A stretch of DNA of 64,000 nt from assembly GCF_000182925.2 (NCBI RefSeq), contig NC_026501.1, positions 5,497,917 to 5,561,916 on the forward strand. Reading direction: 5' to 3'. Positions 11,124 to 23,592 of the stretch are shown in pieces (the stretch's first letter is position 1; every line of letters starts with the position of its first letter). The position numbers and the translations under genes were made by a program. The notes under the pieces were generated by a model. It did not search any database. It saw only the letters and a program-made list of their open reading frames with translations, and had not been told where the DNA came from. The stretch comes from Neurospora crassa OR74A. Lineage: Eukaryota > Ascomycota > Sordariomycetes > Sordariales > Sordariaceae.

Positions 11124-12702
11124 ATGGATTCACTCATTCGAACTTTCTCAAATGCGCAGTCAAGCCGTGACGGATATCAGCTTGCGCAGACACTATCGCC
11201 TGATCTCCCACAGCAGCAACTTCAGGCCATCTGGAAAAGTTGCGGTCACCATGATGCCCAGAATGTCATAAAGCGTGGTATTCAGAATAGCACGTCAGGC
11301 TTCGAGAAACTGCCCAAGGACGAGGTGCAAGGCTGGAGTGATGTATACCTTGCCTACTGGAAGGCCATCGGCGAGCTTCTCCCTGCTTTAAACCAGGCGC
11401 CGCAGTCATCATGGACAAAAGTGTACGATGCGTGGAAGGAACTACTCTCTGCATTATACAGAGGCTACATCGGCCAGGGGTTCGAAGCATGGTCAATTCC
11501 GTGTCTATATGTCGTGGCCAAGAATCTGCGCTTCTTTGCTTTGAAGGCCGATGAGGAACGCAACAACAACGTAGCCGCCGGGGACACATCGGGCCAGATC
11601 TTCCAGGATGACTTTGACCCCGAATCTGAACAAAATCAGAAACTGGAGGATTGCGCGCGCCAGCTTAACCGGATCTTCACGCTTTGTCTCAATGACAGGT
11701 ATTACTTCTCTCATCATATGCATGCTCCAGGATGAACATCATTAACCATGTTGCAGGGCACCCTTGGAGGAGTCACGAAAATGGGGTATTTATTACATCA
11801 TCAACCTTCTCTTCAAGACATACTTCAAGCTGAATTCGGCCAGTTTATCCAAAAACATCCTCAAGACATTGTCGGCTTATCGAGGTGACATGCCGCCCCT
11901 TTCCGCCTTTCCCAAGTCACAGCAAGTGACGTTCAAATATTACGAGGGAGTTCTATGCTTCTTGGAGGAGAACTATTTTCAGGCTGAGGAGCACTTGACA
12001 CAGGCGTGGTCTCTCTGCCACAAGGATGCCATGAAGAACAAAGAGTGCGTCATCAGTCGGTCTCTTACGTTGCAAACCTGAACAAGTAAACTGACTCCCG
12101 GCGTTACCAGGCTTATCCTCACATACCTCGTTCCCTGCCACCTCCTCACGACACATACTCTCCCAAGCCAAAAGCTCCTCGAGCCGTACCCTCGGCTCCA
12201 GAAGCTTTTCCTGCCGCTGTCCAACTGCATCAAGAAGGGCGAGCTGCACGCATTTGACCTGGCTCTCCAGCAAGGCGAAGACGAGTTCGTCAAGCGACGC
12301 ATCTACCTGACTTTGGAGCGAGGACGTGACATTGCACTGCGCAACCTCTTGCGTAAGGTCTTCATTGCTGGCGGGTTCGAGGAGTCCAAAGTGGAGGGTG
12401 GTCCGCGGGTGCGGCGCACACGCATCCCCGTCGCCGAATTTGCTGCTGCTATAAGTTTGGGGAGCAAGCAGATGCTTGAGACGGATGAGATTGAGTGTTT
12501 GATGGCGAACATGATCTACAAGGTAAGTGGACAACTACTGGGAAACTGCATTAAGTACCCAAGAAGGAATACGGTACCCCCCTCATTTTAGTTGGTCACT
12601 AACCAATCCGGAATTAAGAACCTCATGAAGGGCTACATAGCACGCGAGCGAGGCTTTGTGGTGCTTAGCAAGAGCGGTGCCTTCCCCGGAACTGGGGTAT
12701 AG
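11124..12702 (+). CDS. csn12: CSN12-type PCI-domain protein (Thp1/PCID2 family)
   Basis: Four exons: 11124-11698, 11757-12044, 12111-12522 and 12619-12702, giving 452 aa. Junctions keep frame: [28 protein letters not shown] and [14 protein letters not shown]. The order is an N-terminal helical region, the [18 protein letters not shown] block, helical repeats with [20 protein letters not shown], then a PCI domain in the C-terminal third ([20 protein letters not shown] to [21 protein letters not shown]). Yeast Csn12 associates with Thp3 and Sem1 in an mRNA-export and transcription-elongation related complex and was first described with the COP9 signalosome. Human PCID2 and yeast Thp1 are relatives, but length and motifs favour CSN12. 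The third donor is GTAAGT. Confidence 0.92.
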
Positions 12703-13972
12703 TGTTCCAAACTGTGACCGGGCGATGATTGCTGGCTTGCCGTAGTTCACCAATGGCAGCAGTAGCGGTACATTGAGTGGACGGAAATTGACTGGGAGCT
12801 TAATTTGAAGTCCGCTACTGAAAGTCGGGTCCAATTCAACCAAAATCATTGCCGGGAGAGAGGTAATCGTGTCGTACCCATCTTCCAAAGCTACGCTACT
12901 ACCATGTGAGTACCACTCTGCTCTGTTGGTGGCCTGGCGGCTAAGAAAGTCCTTCGCGCAGACGCCGTCAAACGTCTATACATACTTCGTCTGAGTTCAA
13001 AGGATGACGGTTCAAAATACAACATAGCCGACTGCCTGCCTTTGGCGTGCTGTTCACGGTCATTTTTGTGAAGAACTTCACGGTAACGCAGGAACAAAAA
13101 AATGGCTTCGATCTAATCAGGCACAGCCAGGAGGTCTGGAACTAGCTTGTATCACAACCATGACTATAGTATACGATGTCTGTGAAGTCTTCGCAAATTG
13201 CAACTTTCTTCGGTTAATCAACCCAAAAATCAAACAATCCAGACGGCATTTTTCACATTGCAATCAGTCTATCGGAGGGTACCAAAGAAGTGAATTTCCC
13301 ATGTCTGTTCAATTTTGATGATTCCAATTCTCGCTGCACTGACGCGAACTTTCTATTCTGCCCATATCCGGTTATAAGGGCCCGACCCGTTAAAAGTGCT
13401 GGTAGTATAGCCTTGGCTCAACAAGCGTATAGAACTCAAGCCCCGCAATGACACACATACACATACACACGCGCGTTCTGTTCCCATTCTTGTTCGGTCT
13501 TCGGGGTTTCTTTGCGTTCAGATACCATGAATACCACAAAAAAGCCCAAGTCATGCTTTGTTCACGCATTTCACTTTTGTTCATTTGCCGTGGTAGCTTT
13601 CGTCCTGGCTCCAAACGGAGAAAATCGGAACTTCAAGTTCAGTGATATCGACGTAAACAAACCTTCCCCAACACCATGTGATAGAAAGCACCGAGTAATA
13701 TCATGTACGAGTAGAAAATTGGCCAAATGTATCTTGGAGAAAAAGAACCATCCGTCTTGAAATCACACACCTTCACAAGATGTGTGGAAACAGCAACTTG
13801 AAAGAAGAAGAAGAAGAAAAAAGGTTAAAGAACTACGGCTGGGGGCCGTCCTCGTTGCAGGAGCTTTGCTGAGTGTTTTGTTGGGTGCTTCTGCTGGGAG
13901 TTAGAAACTACGTACTCTATACATGATGAACCTGGCTGCGAAGACAGGGAAGACTTTAAAAAGAAACTAGAC
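12703..13972. other. Convergent 3' region, no gene seen
   Basis: CSN12 (+) and the BTB gene (-) end facing each other. The stretch holds their 3' UTRs. A short GAA/AAG simple repeat lies at about 13800-13823. No further coding sequence was recognised. Confidence 0.6.
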
Positions 13973-14985
13973 TTACGAAGCAACCGAAATATCATCAACA
14001 TGATTACACAGTGCCACAAACAAGTCAAAGAAGAGATCACTGCCACCGTGAAACATCTCCAGCTGCATAGTTCCGCTGCGTTTGAACGTGTTGCGGCCGC
14101 GAATGATCAGCGCAAGATAGTGAGCTCGAAGCTTGGAGTCGGTGTCGGGGGTGTTGGCGTAGGCGTATCTGGCGGAGGTCAAGATTGTGCTGGCCACTCT
14201 TCCGCATTCTGCATGTATGCATATTTGGGTCAGCTCAGTTCAGATAGTTGAACACGATGGCACGAAGAGGAGGAAGACATTAGTTAGCTGATGAAATGAA
14301 CTAGGCTGTACTTACGAAGACCTTGCTTTCTTAGAGCAATTCTCTTCAACTCTTCCAGTCCATATTTCTCGCCCGCGCAGTAAATCACCGTGTCTTTGAG
14401 CACTTCACCATCCACCGAATGATGATAAATGGTTGGAGCCTCCCGACCGCCGTTCCCGTTTCTGCCTGCTGCCGCTGACTCCTCCAGTTCCCACGTGTCC
14501 CGTCTCCTATCGTGAACAAGGCGGGGGTGGTAGTCGCCTTTGTAGAGGTATTCGAGAACTGAGGAGAAGATCTCTGGTTCCTCATTAGGAAGCAATATTC
14601 GCTTGGTTTCACCTTCGGAGAATTGAGTGTCGAGGACGTTCTTGAAGAAGGGCGAAGCGGATAGCACGTTTTCGTGGGCGGCGAAGATGCGGGACTCCTG
14701 GCCGATCAAGAGGGTGACGATGGGTGAGATGGGATTTAGGTTGCCACTAGAAGCAGATTGATCAGAAGTAGGTTTGAAGTGAGTTTCGTTCGGTTTGAAA
14801 ACGTACTCTGCACGAGCCACTGTTCCGGGAACGGTTGCCACATTAAGGCGACGATGACGGAGATCATGGCGACGCTTGGAAATTCCGGCTTCTTTAGCGA
14901 AGGACAAGGATGAATTCGACCTGACTAGCTTCGGTGGTCTAGAACCACTCTTGCTGTGGGGGATATCGAGGCACCGAGATGACAT
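13973..14985 (-). CDS. BTB/POZ domain protein
   Basis: Exons 14985-14316 and 14208-13973, joined through donor GTAAGT and acceptor TGCAG. The protein is about 301 aa. A possible extra 60-bp intron (14806-14747, GTACGT to TCTAG) keeps frame with or without removal and would give 281 aa. The BTB fold is plain: SPIVTLLIGQESRIFAAHENVL, SASPFFKNVLDTQFSEG, ILLPNEEPEIFSSVLEYLY, then after a Gly/Asn-rich insert VIYCAGEKYGLEELKRIAL and a C-terminal helix with ARYAYANTPDTDSKLRAHYL. This matches a common family of fungal BTB proteins of unknown partner, possibly cullin-3 adaptors. The first Met at the basic, Ser-rich N-terminus (MSSRCLDIPHSK) was chosen; an upstream start in the open frame is less likely. 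Confidence 0.9.
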
Positions 14986-16444
14986 TTGTGAGACGATTGT
15001 GATTGACCACTTTGTCTGCTTCCTAAGTTGCACTTCGAGGCAGAAGATGGCAGTCAAGCAATCGATTGCATCGATACAACAAGATATCGGGTGGTATGTG
15101 TCGGCGAGGAACACACGAATGGGGGCTTGGGTGATCGATGGCGATAGAGCATCGGCAACAACTTTCTTATCAGTCTGGTGGTGATATCTGGCGAATATCA
15201 CCTGTCTAACTACCGAAAGTACCGAGTGCTTTGAAGCCCGAAAATCTGCGCACAAAATGGATGAAGAGCCTCGTCAATTCTCGATGGGCGATGCATTTTT
15301 ATATGGACGCGCTGTGCATGAAATGGAGGCCTAGTCGTTTCCATTTGTGCACTAGGCTCCAGCCAGTCCTGAGGGGTATGTATGTTGGTGAACCTTGATG
15401 GGTAGTATAGTATAGAGTGGTAACCTTGGCTGGCACAACCTGCAGTATCTTTCACACCATCAAACGTGATTTGGCGCGTTAAGTGTTCGAGGTGGGAAAC
15501 GGGATATTCGCACGAGGTCACCTGATGGCGCGCTAGTCCATTCCGAGGCCATTGACATGGGGGTCGACATCGGCCGGCCTCCCTTCTCTTGCCTGTTCAT
15601 GGTGTAAGATGGCCCGGAATAGGATCGACGGATCATGGAGGAAATGCAAGGGCGAGGAGAGCCGGCCGGGGGTGGGGAATGAGTGGGATGGTGGCCTTCA
15701 CTTCATAATACAAACGGCGATTAAGCGGAACGAACGTTGGAATGGATCGTTGATTGGCGTGGAGCGAGTTTTACGCCCGAGACAACATGTGGCCCGTAGC
15801 TTCCCTTCCAAGATTGTGGTGTTTCCTCCACTCCCGTCTTTCGGTGAGCCTGGGGTCCGGCCATATGACGATTCAGTAGCTCACAAGGCTGGCTGCTATT
15901 GCCATTTTGCCGCATCATTTGGCTTGGCATGAGCTGGTGCCTGGTGGTGAACCAAGATCATTACTAGTTACCACTTGAAACTCGCCGTCAGCGTCAGCTA
16001 CGCATCGACTTGTTTAAGCACATGTTTCCACACGGGAAGCCCAATACGCATCTCTCTCGCTGGACAGTCCAAGTCGTCAAAAGATCTCGCCCATTCGAAA
16101 GCCCCGAGATGAGAGCCTCAATTCCTATTGCGATAACCCCGCCATGTCCTAGGGTACGCAATAGCTTTGTACCACGCCAGCATCAGAGTCTCTGCGCCTC
16201 CGTAATGTGATGCAAAGGACGACATTGGTCCCAAGTTGCTTCGCCTGCACGGCACCTCCCAGTGAAAACGGCCGGCGTCTGCGTTTGCCTTCTTCCCTCG
16301 CAGTGCTCACTCTCTCCCATCTGGCCCCGCCGTTACCACACTTGTCCATAGCCAGCTCCGCAGCTATGGACGAGCAATTGTGCGGTCCATGTCCGCCAGA
16401 CCGGTGTTTGGATGTCTGCCGCTACGCGGTTGATGTCTGCAGTC
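14986..16444. other. Intergenic, no gene seen
   Basis: Region upstream of the BTB gene and downstream of the hydrolase. It contains short unsupported frames only. The BTB promoter and leader should lie in the first few hundred bases. Confidence 0.55.
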
Positions 16445-17753
16445 TCAGCCGACATCTAATGTTTTCTGGGTCAGTCGCACAATGCCAAGGGCAGCTAGTC
16501 TCTTGCCTTCGACTCTCATGATGGCATCGCTGTGAAACGCCGCCGGAGACTTGACCCGTTCAACCGGCAAGCCTAGGTCCTGGCATTTTTCGAGCAGACG
16601 CTCGGCATGTTCTGGGGGAACTAACTCGTCTCTTTCGGCCTCAAGGATGTACATACTTGGCGGCGGACTTCCCTTTTCCCTCGCGGCCTGGGCAATGGTT
16701 TCCATGTTTGTCCAACTATCCAAATGATTGCGTAAGAACGGCCAAAGGTGTTTGTATGGAAGCCACTTTTGAGGGTAGAGCGTCTCCAACATGGTCCTGA
16801 CCGACAAGAACGGGGTCTCGAGGAGCAAGCCTCGGACTGACAAATTCTGTGGAATCTTGCCTGTCGCAGCAAGGTTGGTGGCCACACCGCAACCGATGCT
16901 TTGTCCCCAGAGCAGAAGAATGGGTAGAGGAGCATCCCTGTCTGGTCCGTACAGTTGTTTATGGTATTCGGAAATCCAGCGTGCACCGGCTTCAGCATCT
17001 CGCCTGAGACCAGCTTCCGAGGGCCGGCCCCGGGATGTCCAATAACCTCTGTAACTTAGGCAAACAAAAGTCATCTGTAGAGGTGCCAGGTCCGGGTTGT
17101 GGCTGTTACTGACGTTTCGAAGCACCCATGACAGATCCGGCAATCGTGGCGGTATCGAAGCGGCGTTTCCTAGGTGCCCATATCAGCTGCGAGTCCCGGA
17201 ACGACACGTTGATATGAGGAACCAAACCTTGAAAGTAGAGAACATATACATGGGCCCTCGCATCCTTCTTATCTGTAGGGAACTTTCCCTTTTGCATCGG
17301 GACGGTTGTAACGGCCATTGCCAGGTCTGTCCCGTCCGCCGCTTGAATCCTTTCATTCGTCCACTTAATTCCACCGCAGTGGTTAGCGTAGTTGTCGATG
17401 AGCTCCCATCGTGAGTTGGGAGGGAATCCAGGCATATATATGATCTTGTTCTGGAACACAACTAGCATCATGCACTTCCACACGTATAAAGCAACCAGAA
17501 GCCCCACGAACACGACTGGCGGCATCAGCACCGCCGGGATGTGAATGCATTTCGCAGTGCGGCCGCTGCCACTAACGACGGAAAATGTGCTCGGCTTGAA
17601 TGTCAGGGGAACGATCAGAGACCTCGCGGCAGTGACCCCATATCGTGAACCTCTGATGTAGGTACTACCGTGACGACAGCTCGAAAGTGAAGAGATTGCA
17701 CGAAGTTGTTCCAACCGGGCCCTTGAGGCGGACACGAGACAGCGAGAAACCAT
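16445..17753 (-). CDS. Membrane-anchored alpha/beta hydrolase (ABHD12/13, BEM46-like)
   Basis: Two exons, 17753-17228 and 17169-16445, giving 416 aa; the junction reads LYFQG-NAASIPPRLPD in frame. A hydrophobic segment at about residues 74-100 should anchor the protein, followed by the conserved IIYMPGFPPNSRWE. The catalytic triad can be placed: Ser266 in GQSIG, Asp356 in ILEAERDELVPPEH and His388 in AAFHSDAI. The FVCLSYRGYWTSRGRPSE block is the oxyanion-side loop typical of this family. Members are serine hydrolases of lipids or thioesters in internal membranes; the substrate is unknown. The start was set at MVSRCL, the first ATG in the open frame; residues 1-30 could also be a mitochondrial presequence. 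Confidence 0.9.
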
Positions 17754-18926
17754 TGGGGGAAACTTATGAGACAATGGCACTTGTCTCACCCGAGCAAACT
17801 GCAGGATTTTCCGCAGCTCGTTTCCATTGCATAATCTCGTGTTCAGCTGCCACTTGTTGATTACTCTTCAGTCTCCTGCAAGGTGTTCTGCACATACACC
17901 TCCACAACTTCCTTTCGAATCGGAGATTGCTGGCCAGGTTGGGTGGCGCACTCGAGTCGACAGGAGTTCCAGTGGAACAAGTTCCAGACAATCCGAGGTT
18001 GGCGCTCTGTGATTCACCCAAAATGCCTCGATAATGTACTGTATGAACCGGTGAGGCAGCAAAGAATGTAATTTGTTCGAAAGAGCGGTTCCAGGCCTTC
18101 CGAGGCTTTTTGAAGCCTTCACTCTTCGAGATGATCGGGCTCAGTATTGGAGAATCTCTTTTGAAGATTGACCGATATGATCCATAGACATGAAATCGAA
18201 GCGGCAATGACAGTGAGCGCCGTCGATATCGAGGATGGTAAACGTCGGTTGAGGTCGGTCGGGTCTTGATCGATGGTGATGCGGGTGTTGGTAGACGGCC
18301 TCGGGATGCCCTGATGCCCTTTCCGTTAAGAGTCTAACAGGACCCCTGTACGACCAACCCTTTCCAGTCTGCCCCCCAACAAGGCAGGCCCTGGCGTTGC
18401 ACGGTGCACCCACTGATGTGATCCCCGCATTTGTCCGCCTCAGGGGACCAACCAAGGGGACTAGCGCATGACGGGACATCCCAGCGGGTGGTTGGAATTG
18501 GTCCATGACCATGACGATATTCCAACTGAAGACTGGAGAACCAACCTAAGCGACCCCTCATTTTCTGTAGATGCGACTTCCATTCGTTTGATAATCAGGA
18601 AGTGATAAAAAAAAAAAGTCGGGAGATTCTCCTTCTCATCACATAAATGATAAGTCACTGTATTTGTCCAATAAATACTACCAACCACTGATTACCAGCG
18701 CGCCACCGCTTCCGACTGCGCCATTAACTGATCAACACTGCCTTGAGTATTGCGATAGTATCGATCCCTGTGCTCGTCGGTACTCTTTTTTCTTTTTCTT
18801 TTTCCTGTTTCTTTTTTTTTTTTTTACCTTTGGACGCTTTTCAGCACGACCACGACCATTCCGCGACTTTGCGCAACGCTCGAGAGCAGGCACCAACTAC
18901 CTACCCGCCCAAATACTACCACAACC
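17754..18926. other. Divergent promoter region, hydrolase / SDS22
   Basis: Contains the 5' regions of two divergent genes. A long T-rich tract at about 18786-18829 lies some 100 bp before the SDS22 ATG, a typical fungal promoter or leader feature. No other gene was recognised. Confidence 0.6.
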
Positions 18927-20269
18927 ATGCCGGCTCCCATTGAAGAAGGCAGCAACACACCGGGTCGCCAGTCGCCCGGCCACCATATTGAGCTGGTCGA
19001 CGACCATCCTTCACCACGACACGAGGGCGAAGCAGGAAGCCCCGCTCTCAGAGATAGCAAAGGCTGGGACGGGAAGCTGCGGGTACCAAAGAGTGCTGTG
19101 CTCACAAATCCCGAAGCCTTGTCGGATCCGGAATACTCGGACGATGACAACGTTGTTCCTGGCGAGGAGGTTGCAGCGGATGAAGGCAAGCAATTCGAGT
19201 GCGCTCAAACACGGACACTAGGCCTTTTACATGTCTAAACGATAGTGAAAATGACTCGGTGGTAACGAACCTCTGGCTAACCATGTCCGGCTCGTTTGGT
19301 TTACAGATCTCCTCGACAACGAGCCCCTCGATACCGATGAGATCATTTGCACCCACTCCCGCATTCAGTCCATCTCAGCATTGCGTCTTGAGCGCTTCAA
19401 ACAAGTTGCCCGCATTTGCCTTCGCCAAAACCTGATCCAAGATATCGAAGGCCTCGCCGCTGTCGCCGAGACCCTCCAAGATCTTGATCTTTATGACAAC
19501 CTGATTTCGCACATCGGCCGCGGGCTGACTGACCTCACGAATCTGACCAGTCTGGATCTAAGCTTCAACAAGATAAAGCACATCAAGCACATCAATCACC
19601 TGACCAACCTGACAGATCTCTTCTTTGTTTCCAACAAAATCAGCCGCATCGAAGGGTTAGAAGGACTCGACAAGCTGCGCAACCTCGAGCTTGGGTCGAA
19701 TCGCATTCGCGAATTGCAGAACCTCGACTCGCTCAAGAACCTCGAAGAGCTATGGGTGGCCAAGAACAAGATCACCGAACTCACCGGCCTTGGCGGCCTT
19801 CCTAAGCTGCGTCTGCTCAGCATCCAGTCCAATCGGATTCGCGACCTGTCCCCCTTGCGCGAGGTACCCCAGCTTGAGGAACTGTACATTTCGCACAACG
19901 CGCTCGAATCGCTCGAAGGGTTGGAGAACAACACCAAGCTGCGGGTGTTGGACATTTCCAACAACAAGATCGCCAGCCTGAAGGGCATCGGTCCCCTCGA
20001 GGAGTTGGAGGAGTTGTGGGCGAGCTATAACATGGTCGGCGACTTCGCCGAGGTGGAGCGAGAACTGAAGGACAAGAAGAACCTGACGACGGTGTATTTT
20101 GAGGGGAACCCGTTACAGCTCAGAGCGCCGGCATTGTATAGGAACAAGGTCCGGTTGGCGCTGCCGCAGGTGCAGCAGATTGATGCTAGTAAGTTTCAAC
20201 AGGCATTACTTATGGAAACTCCAGAAGATTTGCTAATTCCCAAATCACGCAGCTTTCGTCCGCGTATGA
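18927..20269 (+). CDS. sds22: SDS22, leucine-rich regulatory subunit of protein phosphatase 1
   Basis: Three exons: 18927-19185, 19307-20188 and 20253-20269, giving 385 aa. The N-terminal 100 residues are acidic and probably disordered. Then come about eleven tandem LRRs of roughly 22 residues of the SDS22 type (LTNLTSLDLSFNKIKHI, LRNLELGSNRIRELQNL and so on). A C-terminal LRR cap follows (LTTVYFEGNPLQLRAPALYR), ending VQQIDATFVRV. SDS22 binds the PP1 catalytic subunit in the nucleus and cytoplasm and is needed for mitotic exit. Intron 1 is unusual: its only frame-compatible boundary is GAAG/GCAAGC to TTACAG, a GC-AG intron. Intron 2 is an ordinary GTAAGT intron and leaves a 17-nt last exon. 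Confidence 0.95.
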
Positions 20270-21177
20270 TGTATATGAATGGCGATTTTGGCGGTTTGCA
20301 AAGCATAATGATTGTGTAGTCAAAGTTCATGCAGCATGGCACTGGCGTTCATGGTACTACGGCGTTAGATGGGTTGTTGAAGCAAGACAATCGACAACTT
20401 GATGTATTCCCAGTAGACTTCGTTACTACTCTCGTCTAGACCCGTTGCCCTTTGCTTTGCATTCTCACCCTCATAATTGCATCCATACTATTTTCATCCG
20501 ACTTCACCGACAAAAGGACCAACGAACAACTTAGTCCAAACCACCGGGCCATCCAAGAAAGGACGGTCGCGTGCGCCTTTGTGTCGAGGTTGATACATGG
20601 AGTGGCTAGTGGCTAGTATTGACTGCTTTTGTACGATGATGATCAGATTCATATAGACGACTTCGACAATCACCACAAACAATACAGAGTCAGCTCATGT
20701 CACGAGCAGGGATCGACGAAAAAGAATTTCGAAACAGAAAGATTTGTCAAATCTTGATTTCTATCGCATTCTACCCCATCTATTTCATAGCTGACAGGTT
20801 ATCAAGCAAACAGGAAATGGCCTAGAGCCGGGAGAGTTGATCTGCCAACAGCCCTTCCCCGGGCCTCAGCAGATAACGACAGTATGCCCCATTATATGTA
20901 CACATCCCGTCGTTAGGGTACGGTGACCAGCCTTCTCTCTTCGCGGTGTCTCTGATGGTCGGGGTATGGTTATGTTGATGTTTCCATGAGCGTGTGGTGT
21001 GCATTGTGTGTGCGGGCCGTGAGAGGTCGTAGCGATCTAGGCGACCATACCAATCACGCGCCCGCGTATACAAAATGCGTTGTGGGTATAATACACATTC
21101 AAGGGGTAAAATCAAAAGGTTTTGGAATGGGGGGCGCGAAAGCCAACTTTTCCCCTAAGCTGCGGAAAAAGGTTGAC
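20270..21177. other. Convergent 3' region, no gene seen
   Basis: SDS22 (+) and xylose reductase (-) end facing each other. The stretch holds their 3' UTRs; no coding sequence was recognised. Confidence 0.6.
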
Positions 21178-22579
21178 CTAACCGAAAATCCAGAGGTTCT
21201 CAGCGGAGAAGTACTGTGAGTTTGCCATGTTAGTCTATACCTTTTATACCATGACATATATATATATATATTCTGACGCCAAGTTTGGGGTGCCGATGAG
21301 AGAATGGCAAAAGGAAGTATCAAACTTACGTTGGTGGGCTGGTTGAAGCGGATGCCGCGGTCGAAACCAGAGATGGTCTTGATGTCCTCCTCGGAGAGAT
21401 CGAAATCAAGAGAGTTGAGGTTGGACTTCATGGTGGCCTCGCGGCTAGACTTGGGGATGATGGCCAGGCCGCGCTGGGTGGCCCAACGGAGGAGGACCTG
21501 GGCAGGATCCTTGTTGTACTTGTCACCAATAGCCTTGATGGTGGGGTCCTCGAGGAGAGGCTGGAGCTTCTGGGCGTGCTCCATGTTGAACTCGCGGAAA
21601 GAAGCAGGGCCGAAGGAGGAGTAGGCGGTCACGGCGATGCCCTCAGCCTTGGCAAGGTTGAGGAGGTTCTGCTGGACGAGGTAGGGGTGGTGCTCGATCT
21701 GGAGAGTGGCGGGGCGGACCTTGGCGTAGCGCAGGAGGTCGTACAGGAGCTGGGCCTGGAAGTTGGAGACGCCAATGCTCTTGGAGAGACCCTTCTCGAC
21801 GAGCGACTCCATGGCCGTCCAGGTCTCTTGGATGGTGGCCTTTGAGGGGCGGATCTCGCTCTTGCCATCAAAGTGCCAGCCGGGAGGGTAGCGGACCGAG
21901 GGGTCGACGTACTCGAGGGCGACGGGGAAGTGGATCAGGTAGAGATCGAAGTACTCGAGACCCCAGTCGGCAAGCTGCTTGCGGACGATGGGCTCGACGC
22001 GGTCGCCGTCGTGGAAGGTGTTCCAGAGCTTGGAGACGATGAAGAGCTCCTCGCGCTTGACGATGCCCTCCTTGATGGCGCGGGCTACACCCTGGCCGCA
22101 CTCAACCTCGTTGCCGTAGTCTGTAACCAACACATTTCGAGTCAGTCAACAAGAACCATGCCATCGTGCCTACTGTGTCTTTGATGGCGGTACTATGGCT
22201 TTGGGGTGAATTCGACGGATAATGTCTCATCCTCCTGCAAGCAGGGTGAGCTGAAGTGACGGGGGTCGATGTGGGGTAGTGGTGTAAATAAGTGTCCATG
22301 CCTGCGATGGTATCGCTGCTCCTCGTGTCCTTAAAATAAGAATGGACACCACGAGAGATTGCCATGCGAGGGGAGACGTTGTGTTGACAATAGGTATCAT
22401 GTAATGTACAGTTGGAAGTAGGAAGTCTTAAACATACCGCAGGCACCATCGAAGAGGCGGTAGCCTGCCTTGATAGCGTTGTAGACGACATCGGAAGCGA
22501 TGGAGCCGTCGACCTTCCAGAGGCCGAAGCCGACCTGGGGCATGTCGAAGCCGGAGTTGAGCTTGATAGCAGGAACCAT
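21178..22579 (-). CDS. xyr-1: NAD(P)H-dependent D-xylose reductase (AKR2 family)
   Basis: Three exons: 22579-22438, 22120-21330 and 21213-21178, giving 322 aa, the length of the known Neurospora enzyme. It reduces D-xylose to xylitol in the cytosol, the first step of fungal pentose catabolism. The aldo-keto reductase tetrad is complete: Asp44, Tyr49, Lys78 and His111 ([27 protein letters not shown]). The coenzyme-binding loop [11 protein letters not shown] lies at 268-278, and [14 protein letters not shown] is the family signature. The C-terminus [12 protein letters not shown] sits partly on a 36-nt last exon. Intron 1 is long (317 bp) and splits the Asp48 codon next to the active site. The upstream TATA box and possible XLR-1 sites are listed separately. 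Confidence 0.97.
21257..21271. repeat. Short TA microsatellite in intron 2 of xylose reductase
   Basis: A run of about seven TA units lies inside the 116-bp last intron. It is in the + strand TATATATATATATA. Confidence 0.7.
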
Positions 22580-22664
22580 TTTGTCTGTTGGTGGGATGTA
22601 GAGGAGTGTGTGAGACGGAAAGAGATCAAACAAGCCAGGCAAGAGGGTAGAGCGGCTATAATGG

Positions 22665-22672
22665 TATTTATA
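22665..22672 (-). promoter_or_regulatory. TATA box of xylose reductase
   Basis: TATAAATA on the minus strand, 86-93 bp before the ATG, a perfect TATA consensus at a normal distance. Two SYGGRG words (GTGGAG at 22695-22700, CCGGGG on the minus strand at 22711-22716) lie just upstream and could be CRE-1 repressor sites, though such words are frequent by chance. Confidence 0.6.
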
Positions 22673-23576
22673 GCTGCTGCTGTCCGTCAAGTGGGTGGAG
22701 GCTAGAACTTCCCCGGCCACTCGTAAAGAAACGGCGTGTATGTACAATACCCGGGTGGCCTACTCCAACCTTTCCCGGCCCATCCACGGACGAATACTAT
22801 GCCGGTTGGGGAGCAGAGCTATGACGGCGATGGACTTCGGCTCATGTTGTCCCCTCACTGCGTCCCTCCACCTCCTTCCACATTCATCCTCCCGCGCCTC
22901 CGTCTACTCCTCACAGACCCGCTATCAGGTCCCGGGCGTGGCAGACAGGAGCTTGGTTTTCCAGGGACCCTCATCTGGCCTGACAGGATGTCAAGGTAAC
23001 GTGTTGGGGTGTGGTTCTTCAGATGCTGTGCGGAATCCCATTAGCTGACTGGTCGCCGGCGATACTCGAAATGCCCAGGGACGGTTGCCTTTCTGGAAAC
23101 CGGCCATGATTGGCATGGGTAATGGCCCCAAGCCTTGTCAGCTGGCGCAGGGGCCAGGGTATTGGGTACTGGTCATCTTGAACGCCTATTTGCGCGGTTT
23201 AAAAGAAAGTTGGAGAAGGGGTGGGTTCGTCCGACTGCATTGCATCGACATCATGTTGTATGTATATGGCGCCAAAGCGGCCTGCCTAGGCGTTTGCTGG
23301 TACCTTGATGGTAGCTTTGACCTCGGAGTGGGCTGGTCACAACTAGCAAAGGACGTTTTCCCTCTTAGTCTCTCCAAGTTCTCGGTCTATCTGCCGAGTG
23401 ACTAGGTAGAGAGGGTAGAACGCCTTTACTCAAGACCTGTCTCACTTGACCTTGAAAATCTTCAATACTGTCCATATCAAGAAATCGTGTTTGGAGCAAT
23501 TGTTGGAGTCGCTGGAGCCCGCAAGCTGCGGGTGGTGGGGCTGGATATGACCCGGTAGCCCGTCTCCAAGTTCCCG

Positions 23577-23592
23577 TTTAACCTATTTAACC
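23577..23592 (-). promoter_or_regulatory. Paired GGTTAAA motifs, possible XLR-1/XlnR sites
   Basis: GGTTAAA occurs twice on the minus strand, 9 bp apart start to start (23583-23577 and 23592-23586), about 1 kb before the xylose reductase ATG. This fits GGNTAAA, the site reported for the xylan regulator XLR-1/XlnR, which induces this gene in fungi. Binding is inferred, not shown. Confidence 0.35.

Noticed and set aside
12583-12888. 101-codon minus-strand frame over the 3' end of CSN12
   Set aside because: It is antisense to the last CSN12 exon and has no recognisable domain.
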